From positions 682,001 to 746,000 of the forward strand of contig CP111160.1 of assembly GCA_026367775.1 (NCBI GenBank): a stretch of DNA of 64,000 bases. The letters are read 5' to 3'. Source of the stretch: Exserohilum rostratum. Lineage: Eukaryota > Ascomycota > Dothideomycetes > Pleosporales > Pleosporaceae. Position 1 is the first letter of the stretch; each line of letters starts with the position of its first letter. The position numbers and the translations under genes were made by a program. Shown in pieces: positions 11,932 through 23,089 of the stretch. Under the pieces are notes generated by a model. The model searched no databases. It was not told the DNA's origin and saw only the letters and a program-made list of their open reading frames with translations.

Positions 11932-12369
11932 ATGAACGAAACCCTTGCAACCATGTCAGCTACAGCACAGCTCGTCTACGACTGGGTAGCTGCACAACCC
12001 GTCTACAACTGGATATTAGTACACCCTATCCAGTCATTTGTCTACATGGTCAACTTCATCGTTATCGCTATTCCCGGTGCGGTCACTGCACCAATCCTTG
12101 CTTTGATGGGATTGGCCACTGGGGGACCTGTCTCAGGTACATACCTCCCAGCTCAAGCCTAATATGCATTCTCACAAGCACTAGGTTCATTTGCCGCATG
12201 GCTCATGGGTTATTTTGGATTTGTCCCAGCGGGTGGCTGGTACGCGGTATTCCAGAGCGCTGCCATGGGAGGATACGGCGTTCCTATCGTTAATGGGATT
12301 GCACAAGCAGGCGCGCTGGTGAGCTCGGGAGTTGCTTGGGCACTAGGCAGAAATGCCACTGCTACCTAA
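11932..12369 (+). CDS. Ifi-6-16 (IFI6/IFI27)-like small membrane protein
   Basis: Exons 11932-12136 and 12185-12369 encode 129 residues; the intron (GTACAT...CTAG) is needed because exon 1 otherwise stops at once. The N-terminus is amphipathic and Trp/Tyr-rich. From about residue 38 there are two or three hydrophobic, Gly/Ala-rich helices (VNFIVIAIPGAV, APILALMGLATGG, SFAAWLMGYFGFVPAGGW, SAAMGGYGVPIVNGIAQAGA). The order small-residue helix, GS.AA, aromatic, then QSAAMGGYG resembles the Ifi-6-16 domain (PF06140) of interferon-inducible IFI6/IFI27, which also occurs in fungi. In animals such proteins sit in mitochondrial or ER membranes and affect apoptosis; the fungal role is unknown. The assignment rests on pattern recognition only. 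Confidence 0.7.
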
Positions 12370-12705
12370 GAAGACATCATACCAAGCGAGGGATTGTGGC
12401 TTGATAAGAGGCAATCAGGATGTCCGTTGTTGCCACGGGGGTGAGGTGGTACAGTAAGGGCTGCGAGCCGGAGAGTGAATTGGGCCAATGATGTTGTTAC
12501 CTCGGCCCGGTCGCTCTTCCAGCCAAGACGATAATATGAACACGTCGAAGCCACAAGACACTCTCCTTGAACTCACATAGAACATCCTGCATATTCTGTA
12601 GGTAACAGTGAATACAGCCCTTTGGGTAGACCAGAAGAAACGTGTTTTCCACAGTAGTACATCTATCAACAACCAGTAAACAGTGTCTCCCCCACAGTCA
12701 CACTC
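12370..12705. other. Short intergenic region
   Basis: These 336 bases lie between two genes on the same strand and contain the 3' end of the Ifi-6-16-like gene and the promoter of the DUF829 gene. No specific element was recognised. Confidence 0.5.
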
Positions 12706-13560
12706 ATGGACCCTCCAACACCGCCCCCAACAGAGGCCAAGCCCCTCTCAGACTTCCAGAAAATAGGACACAACACACATCTCTGGACCTCACCAGCCTA
12801 TCTCTCCAAATCACACTCAGAAACACCCCTCATACTCTTGTTTGCTTGGAACGCCGCGGCCGCAAAGCACATTGCCAAATACACTATCGCATACCAAAGC
12901 CAGTTCCCCACATCCCGCATCATACTAGTGCGATGCTACACCCAGGACCTGTTCCGCAGCAACGCTACCTACGCTGCCTTCTTCAAGCCCGCCATGGACC
13001 TCGTGGCGACCCACACGGAAAGCGGCGGTCAAATCCTCGTGCACAGTTTCTCCAACGGCGGCGGCAACCAAGTCAATGAGTTTGCCAAAGCGTGGAAGAA
13101 AAAGTACGGCACAAAGATGCCGATGCGGGCGCAGATCCTCGATTCAAGTCCTACAAAGGGACCCTGGATGAAGAGTCACGCTGCCATTGCCGCGTCGCTG
13201 CCTAAATCCGTGTTCTGGGCTTGGTTTGGAGGCGCGCTGGTGCACCTCTTGCTGGTGTGCGTGTGGATTAGTGATAAGATCCGGCGCAAGGAACACACCA
13301 TGATTACCTTGTGTCGGGAGCTGAATGATGAGACGGTGTTTGACAACAGCGTGCCAAGAGTGTATCTGTACAGCCGTGCGGACACCATGGTGGGATTTGA
13401 AGAAGCAGATGAGCACGCGGAGATTGCCAAGTCCAAGGGGTGGGATGTGATCAAAGTGCAATTTGAGAAGAGCGCGCATTGTGGGCATATACGAGAGGAC
13501 CCGAACAAGTACTGGAATGCGATTATGGAGGCCTGGAAGAAAGGACCTAGGGATGGTTGA
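12706..13560 (+). CDS. DUF829 / PaxU-like alpha/beta hydrolase
   Basis: Intronless gene of 284 residues belonging to the DUF829 family (PF05705; TMEM53 in animals, PaxU in fungi). The fold is alpha/beta hydrolase. A likely catalytic triad can be read: Ser116 in HSFSNGGG, Asp226 in YSRADTMV, and His258 or His261 in SAHCGHI. The early strand ILLFAWNAAAAKHIAKY matches the family signature. A hydrophobic stretch at about 185-200 (ALVHLLLVCVWISD) could be a membrane contact. PaxU was named from an indole-diterpene cluster, but no biosynthetic partners are present here, so a secondary-metabolite role is not supported. The 3' end converges on the Mpv17-family gene, with 98 bases between stop codons. 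The substrate is unknown. Confidence 0.88.
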   Translation: MDPPTPPPTEAKPLSDFQKIGHNTHLWTSPAYLSKSHSETPLILLFAWNAAAAKHIAKYTIAYQSQFPTSRIILVRCYTQDLFRSNATYAAFFKPAMDLVATHTESGGQILVHSFSNGGGNQVNEFAKAWKKKYGTKMPMRAQILDSSPTKGPWMKSHAAIAASLPKSVFWAWFGGALVHLLLVCVWISDKIRRKEHTMITLCRELNDETVFDNSVPRVYLYSRADTMVGFEEADEHAEIAKSKGWDVIKVQFEKSAHCGHIREDPNKYWNAIMEAWKKGPRDG

Positions 13561-13658
13561 ATTCACCAATAGATAATGACTTGTGATATGGCACCGTTGG
13601 CTTAATTATCTGGAGGGGCAGTGGTGGTGCTGCACCAATGTATTGGGATTGAGGGTAT

Positions 13659-14391
13659 CTAGAGCCTGGCTGCCACCAGCGATAGATAGATGTTCCACAA
13701 TAGACCACAGAAGCTCAGGAAGATGATACGGCGCTCGACAGGAATAAACGTGGTGCTGAAGAAGTTGGCAATGGGCCAGACTTTGTACGAATCGAAAATG
13801 AGGCCGAAAAGCTCCTATTCGGATATTAGTATGCGCTTCTGCAGCATTTTGGTTGATTTTGGAGTCCTTACGTTATGAAAATCCTGTGCTATCATTGCCA
13901 TGGTCTTGCCCTTCATGATGCCAATCAATATGAGAAACATGGACTGGTTCAGCAATGCGCCCATTGTGATACACTGCATCTTGTTAGCATCCAACAATCG
14001 CAGCTACCGCAGATAGTCCACAGCCACTCACATCGGTAAACCATTTCCTGAAGATATTCCACCAGTTCCTCACCCTCACTTCTTCCTCAACGTATCCCCT
14101 GCCTTCTCCATCCTCTTTCAGCATTATGCCCTTCTCCTCCTCGCTCTCTCCGATAGGTCTCGTTTGCTTGATGGTCGTCCATCCAGGGAATGCGCGTTCA
14201 AGCCAGTTTTGCCAATGGTAGTTCACCGGGGCGGTCAAGACCACCATGATGGCGAATTGTGTGAAGAGGACACGGTCGAAGACAAAGGGCTTGGATTCGT
14301 TCCATGCTTTGAGGCGCTGCGCAATAACGTTGCTGCACGAATCTATCACCAGCGCGGAGAGACAGGCCGTAGCGATCGGAGGGAGCTTCAT
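13659..14391 (-). CDS. Mpv17/PMP22 family membrane protein
   Basis: Exons 14032-14391, 13872-13979 and 13659-13814 give 207 residues. The family (PF04117) comprises four-helix channels of the peroxisomal or inner mitochondrial membrane (Mpv17, Pmp22, Sym1). Signatures visible are an N-terminal helix ending SNVIAQRLKAW, PVNYHWQNWLERAFPGW, the junction WFTD/MQCITMGALLNQ, and the C-terminal core YKVWPIANFFSTTFIPVE followed by RRIIFLSFCGLLWNIYLSL. The start at MKLPPIAT follows related fungal proteins that begin directly before this helix; upstream in frame there is a TAG without an intervening ATG. An acidic loop insertion (residues about 80-100) separates helices 2 and 3. Peroxisomal versus mitochondrial location cannot be told from the sequence. 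Confidence 0.88.
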
Positions 14392-16522
14392 GGTTGCGAG
14401 AGGACGTAGGTTCGACGGCCAGCGGGAGGGGGTAAGACGAAGATAAGACGGGCGCGGAGGTCGCAGACCGATAAGTGCCAGCTGCTATGCTCAGCAAGGC
14501 AGGGGGAAAACCACCAAAGTAATTCGACGTCCTGAGAGGGTTCTCAAGACGGTTCGAGCAGAAACAAGGTGTTTGGGGTGAAAGAGAATTGGGGATGTGG
14601 GGGAGGCGGCATCGCAATCTTCTGCAGATGCGCCGTCGCGCTGCGACTCCACATTTGTTGGTGTTGCTTATTGCGCGTCACTTCGGTGCATCTGCGGCCG
14701 AATCAGGCTTTGCCCTAGACGGATTACCACTGACTCGACCTGTATCTGCTACAGTGGTACCAACTCTATCGTCTTTGCTGACATGCATTCAACGACCAAG
14801 AAATTGTATCTGATGCTGCTCGACTGCATATTTTTCTTGTCGTTGCTCTTTTCTTTTTGAAAAGAAACATATTCGTGCATCACGAGAGGTTGGCTATGGC
14901 ATTACCTAGAAGCGCATCGCGACTGTCTTTCCACCCAACGCTCTCGTGAAAGCCTTCAGCCTCCTGGCGCATGAACCTTTTTTTTTTGTATTGTGTTACT
15001 GCACAATCTCCTGTTGCTTATTTCATGATGCTCAAATACACGTGTACCCAAAAGCCGCCCCTTATTCACCCAAGGGGTCTAGAAAGAACCCTTGCACAGC
15101 TGCCTGATAAGGTTCCGTACTCGAGGCGTGAACACCGCTCTTTCACACCCGGCATGCCTTCCCATCCGGCACATCCTCATCCAAGCTTCTGCCAGTGCAT
15201 ATTCGTAAACAGACCTAGTCAATACGAGGCCGGGTATAGAACACCAACCACGTCCACACTAGGCCACCGCCAGACCACAAGAAAAGGGAGAATGCCGTGT
15301 ACCCAACAAGTTTCCAACATTTTCTGTTTGACAGGAACGGATTGAGCCGCCATACCGGACCATGGATGACAGTCAGAGAGTTAACTGGGTCAGACCGGGC
15401 GGTTCTTGGCTGTTGAACAAACACTTGGCACGCGGATGGCTTTTTGTTGCAGCATGGGGGGAGCGTTGCACAGCTTGCTGAGTACCCCAGCGCACCAAGA
15501 GATATATGCACCGAGTTTGTCTCCGAAGTCAGCGTTGATGTGCCAAACTGCTGTCCAATGAGATGCAATTTCATGATTGGCTGGAGATGGTCAACACATG
15601 ACCCCACATTATCATACAAGTGGAAGTGTCTTTCCTGCTGAACTACGGTATGAAACACGTGACATTAATGGTTACCAATTTGGAAAATTTGTATTTTGTT
15701 TATTAGAACAGAATCTTTTTGTCGCTCGCTATCATACGATGTCACATGTTGTGGTTTCCATATCTTGCTTTTATATGAGAGGTCAACTCCCAATGCAACA
15801 CAATCACGCGTCTACGCAACAACAGGCCTTTCCAGCATTAAGCATTGACAGAAACCGCAATTAGGTTTGTTGGGGTCGCAATTTGTCACAGCCAAAAGGC
15901 AACAAGGGAAAACGACCAGACCCAATATCCCAACATTTCCCCAGTGCTCCAAAGCGGGGTAGCATGTGGTCTGTCCACGGTATTTCCATCTGCATGACAC
16001 GAGAACCGGGGAACCAAGGTCTAGGACTTTACGTAGGAACATTTCTGAGCATCAAGAACTAGTCTGAATGTTTGTAAAAAAAAAATTGTTCAGGATATGA
16101 TTTATCATTGTTGGATATATTCGTTAGAAAGAATCATTCTGTCATTGTCAACGGCCCGGGCCGCATACGTACTTGACGTAGACCCTGGATGCAAATTGCG
16201 ACTAACTCTATCGAAGATGTCATAGAACCTTCCACGCACGTCTAACATCATCATTGCTCAGTGGGCTTCCGCCGTCGTACCGAGGCTCCAATGACGAAAC
16301 TTGCAACCGCGGTCGAGAAGCAAAATGAGGGGTCCGATCATGGAGAGGTCTCCACCTGGGTTCGATAGCCCTGGCCAGTATCGGCAAGCTACGTAGCACA
16401 CAGCTGTGTTAAGACGTTCATACTAAAAGCTAGAGCTCGTTGTTTTGTATCCTGTGCATAGCTCTCTACCGCGGTTCGACCCTCACATATACACACAACT
16501 ACCCCAACAAAACACAGTTACA
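14392..16522. other. Intergenic region, about 2.1 kb
   Basis: Divergent spacer between the Mpv17-family gene and the reductase gene. Only short open frames are present, none with a recognisable domain. It contains T and A runs (near 14980 and 16077). AT content rises toward 15650-16150. Nothing else seen. Confidence 0.55.
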
Positions 16523-17629
16523 ATGTCCAACCAAGCAGCATGGATCCCAGAGGCCAAGGCCAAGCTCCAGGTCAAGGAAGCACCTATGCCAAAGGCCGAT
16601 AAGGGCCAGGTTGTGATTAAGAACCACGCCGTCGCTGTTAACCCTGTAGACTGTGAGTAGTTGCGAGCGCATGGTACACGCCACGCTTTGCTAACTTGAG
16701 CAGGGAAGATCCAAGAGTATGGTATCTTTCTGAAGAAATACCCCAACATCTGCGGCACGGACGTCGCAGGCGAGGTCCACGAAGTGGGTGAGGGTGTCAC
16801 GCACGTGAAGAAGGGCGACCGTGTGCTAGGGTTTGTCTCTTGTCGTCAGCCCTCCAGGAGTACCATGTGCTAACAAGTGTATAGCCATGCTTTCTCTCTC
16901 GTCACCAATGATCCCACTCACGGTGGTTTCCAGAACTACACTGCGTGCAATGCTCTCGTCGTTGCAAAGATCCCCTCCAACATGACCTTTACTTCAGCAT
17001 CCGTCCTACCACTTGCCATTTCAACAGCAGCAGCCTGTCTTTTCAAGAAAGAGACGCTTAGCTTGCCTCTGCCTTCTTCCAACCCTACCTCAACCGGCAA
17101 GTCGGTGTTGATCTGGGGCGGCTCAAGCAGTGTGGGTGCCGTCGCTATCCAACTGGCTGCAGCTTCTGGCGTAAAGGTTGTCAGTGTGGCCAGCAAGCAC
17201 AACTTAGAAAAGCTGAAGGGCCTGGGCGCAACGGCAGCCTTTGACTACAAAGACCCCAATGTCATACATGACATCATCTCTGCTCTCGAAGGTACCGAGT
17301 TCGCCGGCGTCTGTGACGCTATTGGCACCACTGCCTGGGCACCAGTGTATGAGAAGCTTGGTGGACGTTACGGCTCGGTGCTACCGGGTCATGAGGGTCT
17401 GCCAAAGGGCATTGAGGGTTCGACTGTCTTTGCGCCCAGTGTCGCGCTAGACGACAAGTACATTGGCGACGTTGTGTGGGCTCAGTGGGTACCAGAGGCT
17501 CTGGAAAAGGGCACCCTGAAGGCTGTGCCCGAGCCGCTTGTCGTTGGAAAGGGTCTCGAGGCTGTCCAAAAGGGCTACGACGAGCAGAAGAAGGGCGTCA
17601 GCTTCCGCAAGGTTGTGATTGAACTGTAG
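16523..17629 (+). CDS. Medium-chain reductase (zinc-free enoyl reductase/ToxD-like)
   Basis: Exons 16523-16652, 16704-16830 and 16885-17629 give 333 residues. N-terminal GroES-like domain (about 1-130) with NPVDWKIQEYGIF and CGTDVAGEVHEVGEGVTHVK. The NAD(P) Rossmann domain starts near residue 150 (VLIWGGSSSVGAVAIQLAA), and the C-terminus ends SFRKVVIEL. The Cys/His zinc ligands of classical alcohol dehydrogenases are absent at the NPVDWK position. This is typical of quinone reductase, trans-enoyl reductase and ToxD-like members, which reduce activated C=C bonds with NADPH. Such enzymes often assist polyketide synthases, but none is nearby, so a general detoxifying reductase is as likely. The substrate is unknown. 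Confidence 0.87.
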
Positions 17630-18450
17630 ATTTCGCCAAGTACAACTTAGTCGGTGTCATGCAGCAAGTAGGATAATAATAGAACCGCGATCATGTCAGT
17701 CATGAAGCCGATCTAGCCGCATCATCGATCGAACTGCGCGTGATGGCATCCGTGTGTTGCCCAGCCTCATCATGACAAGTGGGTGCCGGAGAAACGTTTT
17801 GCCCGGGCCCACTTTAAACTTTTAAGCTTCTGCGCGTCTTCTTCTTCGATGAATCTGCAGTTTGCTTTTTTCGCAACCTCATCCCTCGCAACAGCCTGCA
17901 GCGCTGCTCTCGTAAGTCCTACCCTTCATCTTTTCCAGCTTATTCCCTCCCCCTGCACTATGATGAAAACCATTCCACATTCGCAGTTTCCACGCTAGCC
18001 ATCGATTGAACCTACTTTAGATGGTCAATGAGCGCGAATACCTTCCTTGGATGTCTGATCCGCTTTACGCCATCATAACTTAGTCTTGACGAGATTTCCG
18101 AGCTATCGCTAACGAGTCAAAGTGTGTAGGTTAGGAATCAACCGCGCATTGCCGTAGACGAATGGCCACGGAGCTTGTAAGCTTTAATGTTGATGGCCGG
18201 ACGAGTCACGGGACGGTTCTTTCAGATACAAGCAGAGTTAAAGTTTTTTATGTGTCCATTCAATTCTCAAATTATTATCACCAAAGAAAAACTCTCCCCT
18301 TCACACTTTCTCAGTGTTGTCGCTTCTACATGCTATGGATTCTTATGGTCATGATGCTGCGCAATGCGCATGTTGAACAGGGTATCTGCTGTTTGTGAAA
18401 AGTTCTTCCCCCAGGGTATAGAACCGGCTTTGTACTCTGATTTTGAACGC
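17630..18450. other. Convergent 3' intergenic region with an orphan signal-peptide-like exon
   Basis: About 820 bases between the 3' ends of the reductase and cupredoxin genes. Bases 17849-17911 encode a 21-residue signal-peptide-like start followed by a consensus splice donor; see the separate entry. Otherwise nothing recognised. Confidence 0.5.
17849..17911 (+). pseudogene. Orphan signal-peptide-like exon
   Basis: ATG at 17849 begins a 21-codon frame (MNLQFAFFATSSLATACSAA and Leu) with the charge and hydrophobic pattern of a secretion signal. It is followed at once by the consensus donor GTAAGT at 17912. The first reasonable acceptor (ATTCGCAG near 17987) leads to a stop after three codons. 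This is how a secreted-protein gene starts (the cerato-platanin gene nearby also has an intron directly after its signal peptide), but no mature protein follows. It may be a decayed gene or a chance match. Confidence 0.25.
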
Positions 18451-19139
18451 TTAAAGCATGAAGAAGGTGAAGGCACCGGCCAGACCGGCGACCATGGCAC
18501 TGCCAGCGAGTTGCGAGGCAGCACCAGTCGACGAGGGCATCTGGGCGCCGGTGCCAGAGGGCATCATTGATGACATGCCACCCTCCTTGCCACCCTTTCC
18601 GCTGCTCTCGGTCAAGTTGCCGCCAGTGCCAGCCTTGGATGTGGGTGAGACGTTGTCGGTGGCCTTCTCCGCAGCCTTCTTGAAGGCATCGATTGTCTTC
18701 TCACCGGTCTTACTGGAGTGGGGTTAGCAGGGAATAACGGGCGTGCAGTGGGGATGAGTATGACTTACGCCTGGTTGATGACACCGACCATACCGCCTTG
18801 GCAGTGCATGCCTTGGCTGCAGTAGAACCAGATGGGAGCCGAAGCGTTCTTGACCTCGTATGTGAACATCATGGGAGCGGCAGCGTTGGCGTCGCTTGTG
18901 GGAACGAAGCCAGAGTAGAAACCACCCTCCATGGGCTCGCAGGGCTTGTCGAAAGAAGCCTGGACGACGGAGTGGTTCTTGGGCCAGAACTTGAACATGA
19001 TCATGTCGCCCTGGGCGGCCTCGATGTTGTCGGGCTTGAAGATGAGGTTGCCATCCTTGTCGCTGACTGAGACGGTGTGGTCGGCAGCAAAGACGGCGCC
19101 AGTCATGGCAGTAGCGGCGATGAGAGTTGAGAAGTGCAT
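18451..19139 (-). CDS. Secreted cupredoxin with GPI-type tail
   Basis: Exons 18769-19139 and 18451-18712 give 210 residues. A signal peptide covers about 1-18 (MHFSTLIAATAMTGAVFA). One cupredoxin domain follows (about 20-125) with all four type-1 copper ligands readable: His56 in KNHSVVQ, Cys107 in WFYCSQG, His112 and Met117 in GMHCQGGM. The rest is a Ser/Gly/Thr-rich linker with an N-glycosylation site (NLTES) and a C-terminal hydrophobic segment (AGSAMVAGLAGAFTFFML) preceded by small residues, as expected for GPI anchoring. It belongs to the fungal extracellular serine-rich, plastocyanin-like proteins of the cell surface. A true redox role is not proven for the family. It diverges from the cerato-platanin gene across about 2 kb. 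Confidence 0.9.
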
Positions 19140-21095
19140 TATGATTGGTTGTGGGGTAAAGAGACTAGCTCGATTTGGTAATTAAAGTGATGCAAGTGAA
19201 AGGGAAGGAGAATTCCTTGGTGTATAATTGGTAATGAGAAGTGATGAACGTGGACCTGCCGAGAGAAATGCCCAGGTGAGCACAATTGCGCCCATTATAT
19301 AGCATATAGCTGGAAACCCTTTGGCGCTCAGGAAGCGGAAAGACGGCCTGCGCAAGGCATGGTATAACGAGGGCGAAACTCGCGCCGTCGCAAATTGGCC
19401 GTAAGCGCTTGACCGCAGCTGGCGACCTTGGGGAGAAACATAGGGGGGTGGCCTGAGGGCTTTGTTACTGGCCACGGCCAGGCGCTTTGTTCCAGCCACC
19501 TCGCGCGCCGACTTGAGTCTTTTTGCGCCTGAGGGTGTGGCGGTGGCTGTTTGAGGGCCAAGAGGTGAGGGAGGCGATTTCTCCTTTGCGCGTCTGTCAT
19601 GTTTCTGCCCATGGCATGAAACCTGCCCGTGGCTGCTGGTGGAACAGGACGAGTTTGAGGGCCCTGGGCACGGGCGCTCGAGTTGCTCGAGCCCCGCTGC
19701 CATCTGCGTGACATCGCATTCGACAGCCGTTACAACAGCCGTTCAGCCCGGCACACAAATGCCCTTTCCATTGCTAATACCCGTCCGCTGCTCCGTAGGG
19801 CACAGTCAGCACCTCTCTGCGCGCTTTGCGAAACGGCCGGCCGCGTATGTACAAAACCGCTGGCTCTGGCTCTCGCCACTCAATTCCCGCGCCTGTCCGA
19901 CGCGCCTTTTCCCGCCGGCCCATCCTGTCTCGTGCTTGCTTTACCTTTGCACAGCCGAACAAGGCGACTGGCCGTCTGCTCTTCTCGCTGTCTCGTGGCA
20001 GACAACGGTCGGTCATGGACATGGGACAAGGACGGCGCCGGCGTGACGGCGACAAGTACGGCGACCGGCGTCTTGATGGGCCGAGACATTTTTTTCCTAG
20101 TACGAGGTGGGAGCTGCTATGTATATACATACACACATGGCTCCACCATCACGAACAGCGAAGCTTCCATGCACTTCTTAACACACCAAGGCGCAGGCAG
20201 TCAGTGCGTCCCGGAGGCTCATCAGAAACCTGCAGCAACCCGGGGGGCGGTGAGGTGGTAGTGGGAGGGCGTACCAAGGCTATCGTTGCCAGCCCATCAG
20301 TAATCCGCCCACTCAACCCTACGACAATGACACGCTATGGCACTGCAACATCGTACAACGCTGCTGTTTAATATCTCGCATGATGGCATTTCGTATCTGC
20401 CCCACGGCTCCTATCCTGTCCTGTCCCGTCCGGCAGCGGCCTTCCGAGCCTCGACCTAGATCCCCCTATTCATGGGCTGTAGTAATGGGCCATGTCTATG
20501 TGCGAGTGTCGTGAATGCGCCACGAGCTTTGGTGGGGTGCAGCACTGTTTTATTGATCGCTGTCTATGATTGCCGTATGTGGTGACAAACAATGCATGTG
20601 TCCCAGTAGCCTCGGCCTTTTTACTCGCTTGCGCTGCTTCCTACAGCTAGGCCAAGCCCTTCCCGCTACTAGTCTGCCAAAAATATCCTTCCTCTCCGCA
20701 TCGTATCTCGTGTCCTCGGACGCTATGAGCTCATCCGATTACTTGGCTCTGGAAATACCGCCACCTGCTGGTCAGATGCACTTACTCTTGGAGTTAGCAT
20801 CGTGAGAAATGTAGGCTAGACCCAGCAGGCTGCTCGCATACTGCCCCAACTGCCCTTGTTCAGCTTAGCAGTGTAACGGAAGTGGACTAGCAATGTAACT
20901 GCAGGATGACGGAAAGCTGCGGACTCCAGAGTGGAGGCATCACGACAGCAGAAGGTATAAAGGACGTTGAGGTCGCTGGCAAACAGAATCATCATCAACA
21001 TCCAGCTTTCCAACAATCTACAACTACAATCTAATACCACCGTACCCAACCGCACTTAATCCTCAATCTTAATCAACACCACCAACACCATCACC
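19140..21095. other. Long shared upstream region of two secreted-protein genes
   Basis: These 1,956 bases separate the divergent start codons of the cupredoxin and cerato-platanin genes. Open frames of up to 192 codons occur (19683-20371) in overlapping + frames of a GC-rich stretch. They carry no domain and are Arg/Ser-rich, as expected of chance frames. A TATA box lies before the cerato-platanin gene. Confidence 0.55.
20956..20961 (+). promoter_or_regulatory. TATA box of the cerato-platanin gene
   Basis: TATAAA lies 140 bases upstream of the ATG at 21096, followed by an A/C-rich leader full of CAA, ATC and ACC triplets, as in strongly expressed fungal secreted-protein genes. Inferred from sequence and position only. 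Confidence 0.6.
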
Positions 21096-21554
21096 ATGAA
21101 GTTCTCCGCTGCCGTCTCTGCCGCCGTTCTCGGCTTCGCCAGCATGGCCTCTGCCGTCACTGGTTAGTAGTCCTACTACGAACTTTTTTTTGCAACACTC
21201 GATACTAACTTTGCCCCAGTCAAGTACGACACTGGTTACGATGATGCCGGCCGCTCCATGAACGTCGTCGCCTGCTCTGACGGCCCCAACGGTCTTGCTG
21301 CCCGCTACCCTACCCAGGGCAGCATTCCCGGCTTCCCCAACATTGGTTCCTACTCTGGCATTGCTGGCTGGAACAGCCCTCAGTGCGGTACTTGCTGGAA
21401 CCTTTCCTTCAACGGCAGGACCATCAAGATGATGGCCATTGACCACGCTGGCGATGGCTTCGTCCTTTCCAAGCAGGCCATGGACGCCCTCACTGGCGGC
21501 CAGGCTCAATGGTACGGCAGCATCGACGCCCAGGTCAGCGCCACCAGCTGCTAA
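21096..21554 (+). CDS. Cerato-platanin family secreted protein
   Basis: Exons 21096-21162 and 21220-21554 encode 133 residues. Signal peptide about 1-20 (MKFSAAVSAAVLGFASMASA). The mature part is a single cerato-platanin domain (PF07249): VKYDTGYDDAGRSMNVVACS, YPTQGSIPGFPNIG, QCGTCWNLSF and AIDHAGDGF. The four conserved cysteines (41, 78, 81, 133) form the two family disulfides. Members are small, abundant wall-associated or secreted proteins with a double-psi barrel related to expansins. They bind chitin oligomers and, in plant-associated fungi, can be perceived as elicitors. Length and cysteine spacing are normal and the gene looks intact. Its role in this organism is inference. Confidence 0.95.
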
Positions 21555-22142
21555 ACAGCTTTCTACAACAACGAAGACGGCGAATTGGGTACGATGATGG
21601 ATATGCGATAATGTTTTAGACAATTGGGCGTTACTAGAATTTGCATAGCGACGTGTTTAATTGGCCTATAGTGGGGCTTGTATATACACACACACTCCTT
21701 AGTACATACATATAATGCGAAGGAATACTATCCTTAATTAGCACACACATCATGCAAACTAGACTCATGTGGTCGGGCTGTGAGAAACAACGCATACTAT
21801 AAATGACCTGAGATGGTGCTAAGCATTGAGCCAAGGCCCACCTTCCTAATCCGATCATGTGCTTGTCTTGATGGCGTGAGCATGCATGTACTACTCTATC
21901 GGCTTATGCACTGCCACCACGACATTCCGTATATTCAAGTGTTGGGAATGGACATCTCTTCCGCACGTCTTGAAACCTCGATGACATGAAGTCTGCGTAT
22001 AGTTTACACTTTGTATCGGTCGGCCCGATTCGGGTACAGCAGCCTTGTTTACGGGGAACGGCGAGTGAAACGCTTCGTCTCGACCACCACTATGCCCTTG
22101 GCGAGCAGTCTTGTTCTTCTCTTCGCCAACTACAGCCGTGAT

Positions 22143-22146
<4 letters not shown>

Positions 22147-22190
<44 letters not shown>
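22147..22190. repeat. (GT)22 microsatellite
   Basis: Twenty-two uninterrupted GT units in the intergenic region. The length is likely polymorphic between isolates. Confidence 0.95.
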
Positions 22191-22194
<4 letters not shown>

Positions 22195-23053
22195 AAGGGC
22201 GGACGGAGAAGTGGATTACAAAGGAGAGACGTGGGGTACGGCATCCGACGTATCCGTGAGAGCAATATATACTCCGAGATCTTCACAGAAGAAAGCAACG
22301 AAAGGAAAAAAAAAGAAGACCCAACACGTGGGCGAAAAAAATGAACGACGGAAAAGTAAAGAAACATCAATATTCAAGACCGCATTTCCGAATCCATGAC
22401 TAATTCCTATTCAACCCCCAAAGCGCCATTTCGCATCTAGTACACTGCCGAAAAAATCATCCTCATGCAGCAAATAAACAAACAAACAAACAAATTGATA
22501 AAATCTCAAGATTTGTTTTAGGTCCCATATTTTCCCCCATCAGACCAAGAGAAACTCCATGATGCGAAGCTTTCACCAAGCATGCACAAGCATTTCCCAA
22601 CAGTCCTCTTATCTCTGTAGCTGCAGTCTTGGAGGGGAGGGGGGAACGATCTACCTTGCAGATCCCTTGCCGCTTTCTCTCTGTCTGGCTGTGTCTCGCG
22701 ATCCCTGGTTCCAACCAGCCCCCCTCACACCCGCCGTCTCGCAGCTGGGCGATCCGTGGTACGGGAGGGGGGGAACACGTGCTAGGTAGCGCGAGCGTGA
22801 CAGTAGTGGTAGTGTGATTGAAGAAGATGGAACTTTGATTTGACTTACCGTCTGCTACGTACTTTTCCCATGTGTATGTGTATTTTGCTTTGGCAATGTG
22901 GATTTTTCAGCTATGGTATTCCACAGTCCGCATGAACAAAGAAAGACGCTGGTAGAAAAAAGACGGTATTATTATGACTAACGGAGGGGCTTTTGACTGG
23001 CTTGAAAGTAGAGGTACATATGTTTCACTGCGCCATTTATATGTCGTTTTATC

Positions 23054-23089
23054 CCAACCAACCAACCAACCAAGTAGGTAGGTAGGTAG
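23054..23089. repeat. Back-to-back tetranucleotide arrays (CCAA)5 and (GTAG)4
   Basis: Five CCAA units at 23054-23073 are joined without a gap to four GTAG units at 23074-23089. Confidence 0.85.

Noticed and set aside
12706..13560. Indole-diterpene (Pax) cluster membership of the PaxU-like gene
   Set aside because: No prenyltransferase, cyclase or P450 gene lies nearby. The DUF829 family is much wider than that pathway.
16523..17629. ToxD-like reductase as part of a polyketide or toxin cluster
   Set aside because: Neighbours are an Mpv17 protein, a cupredoxin and a cerato-platanin. No polyketide or peptide synthetase is present in the window.
19683..20371. Frames of 181-192 codons upstream of the cerato-platanin gene
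   Set aside because: Arg/Ser/Pro-rich chance frames in GC-rich DNA that overlap each other in two + frames; no domain and no splice logic.
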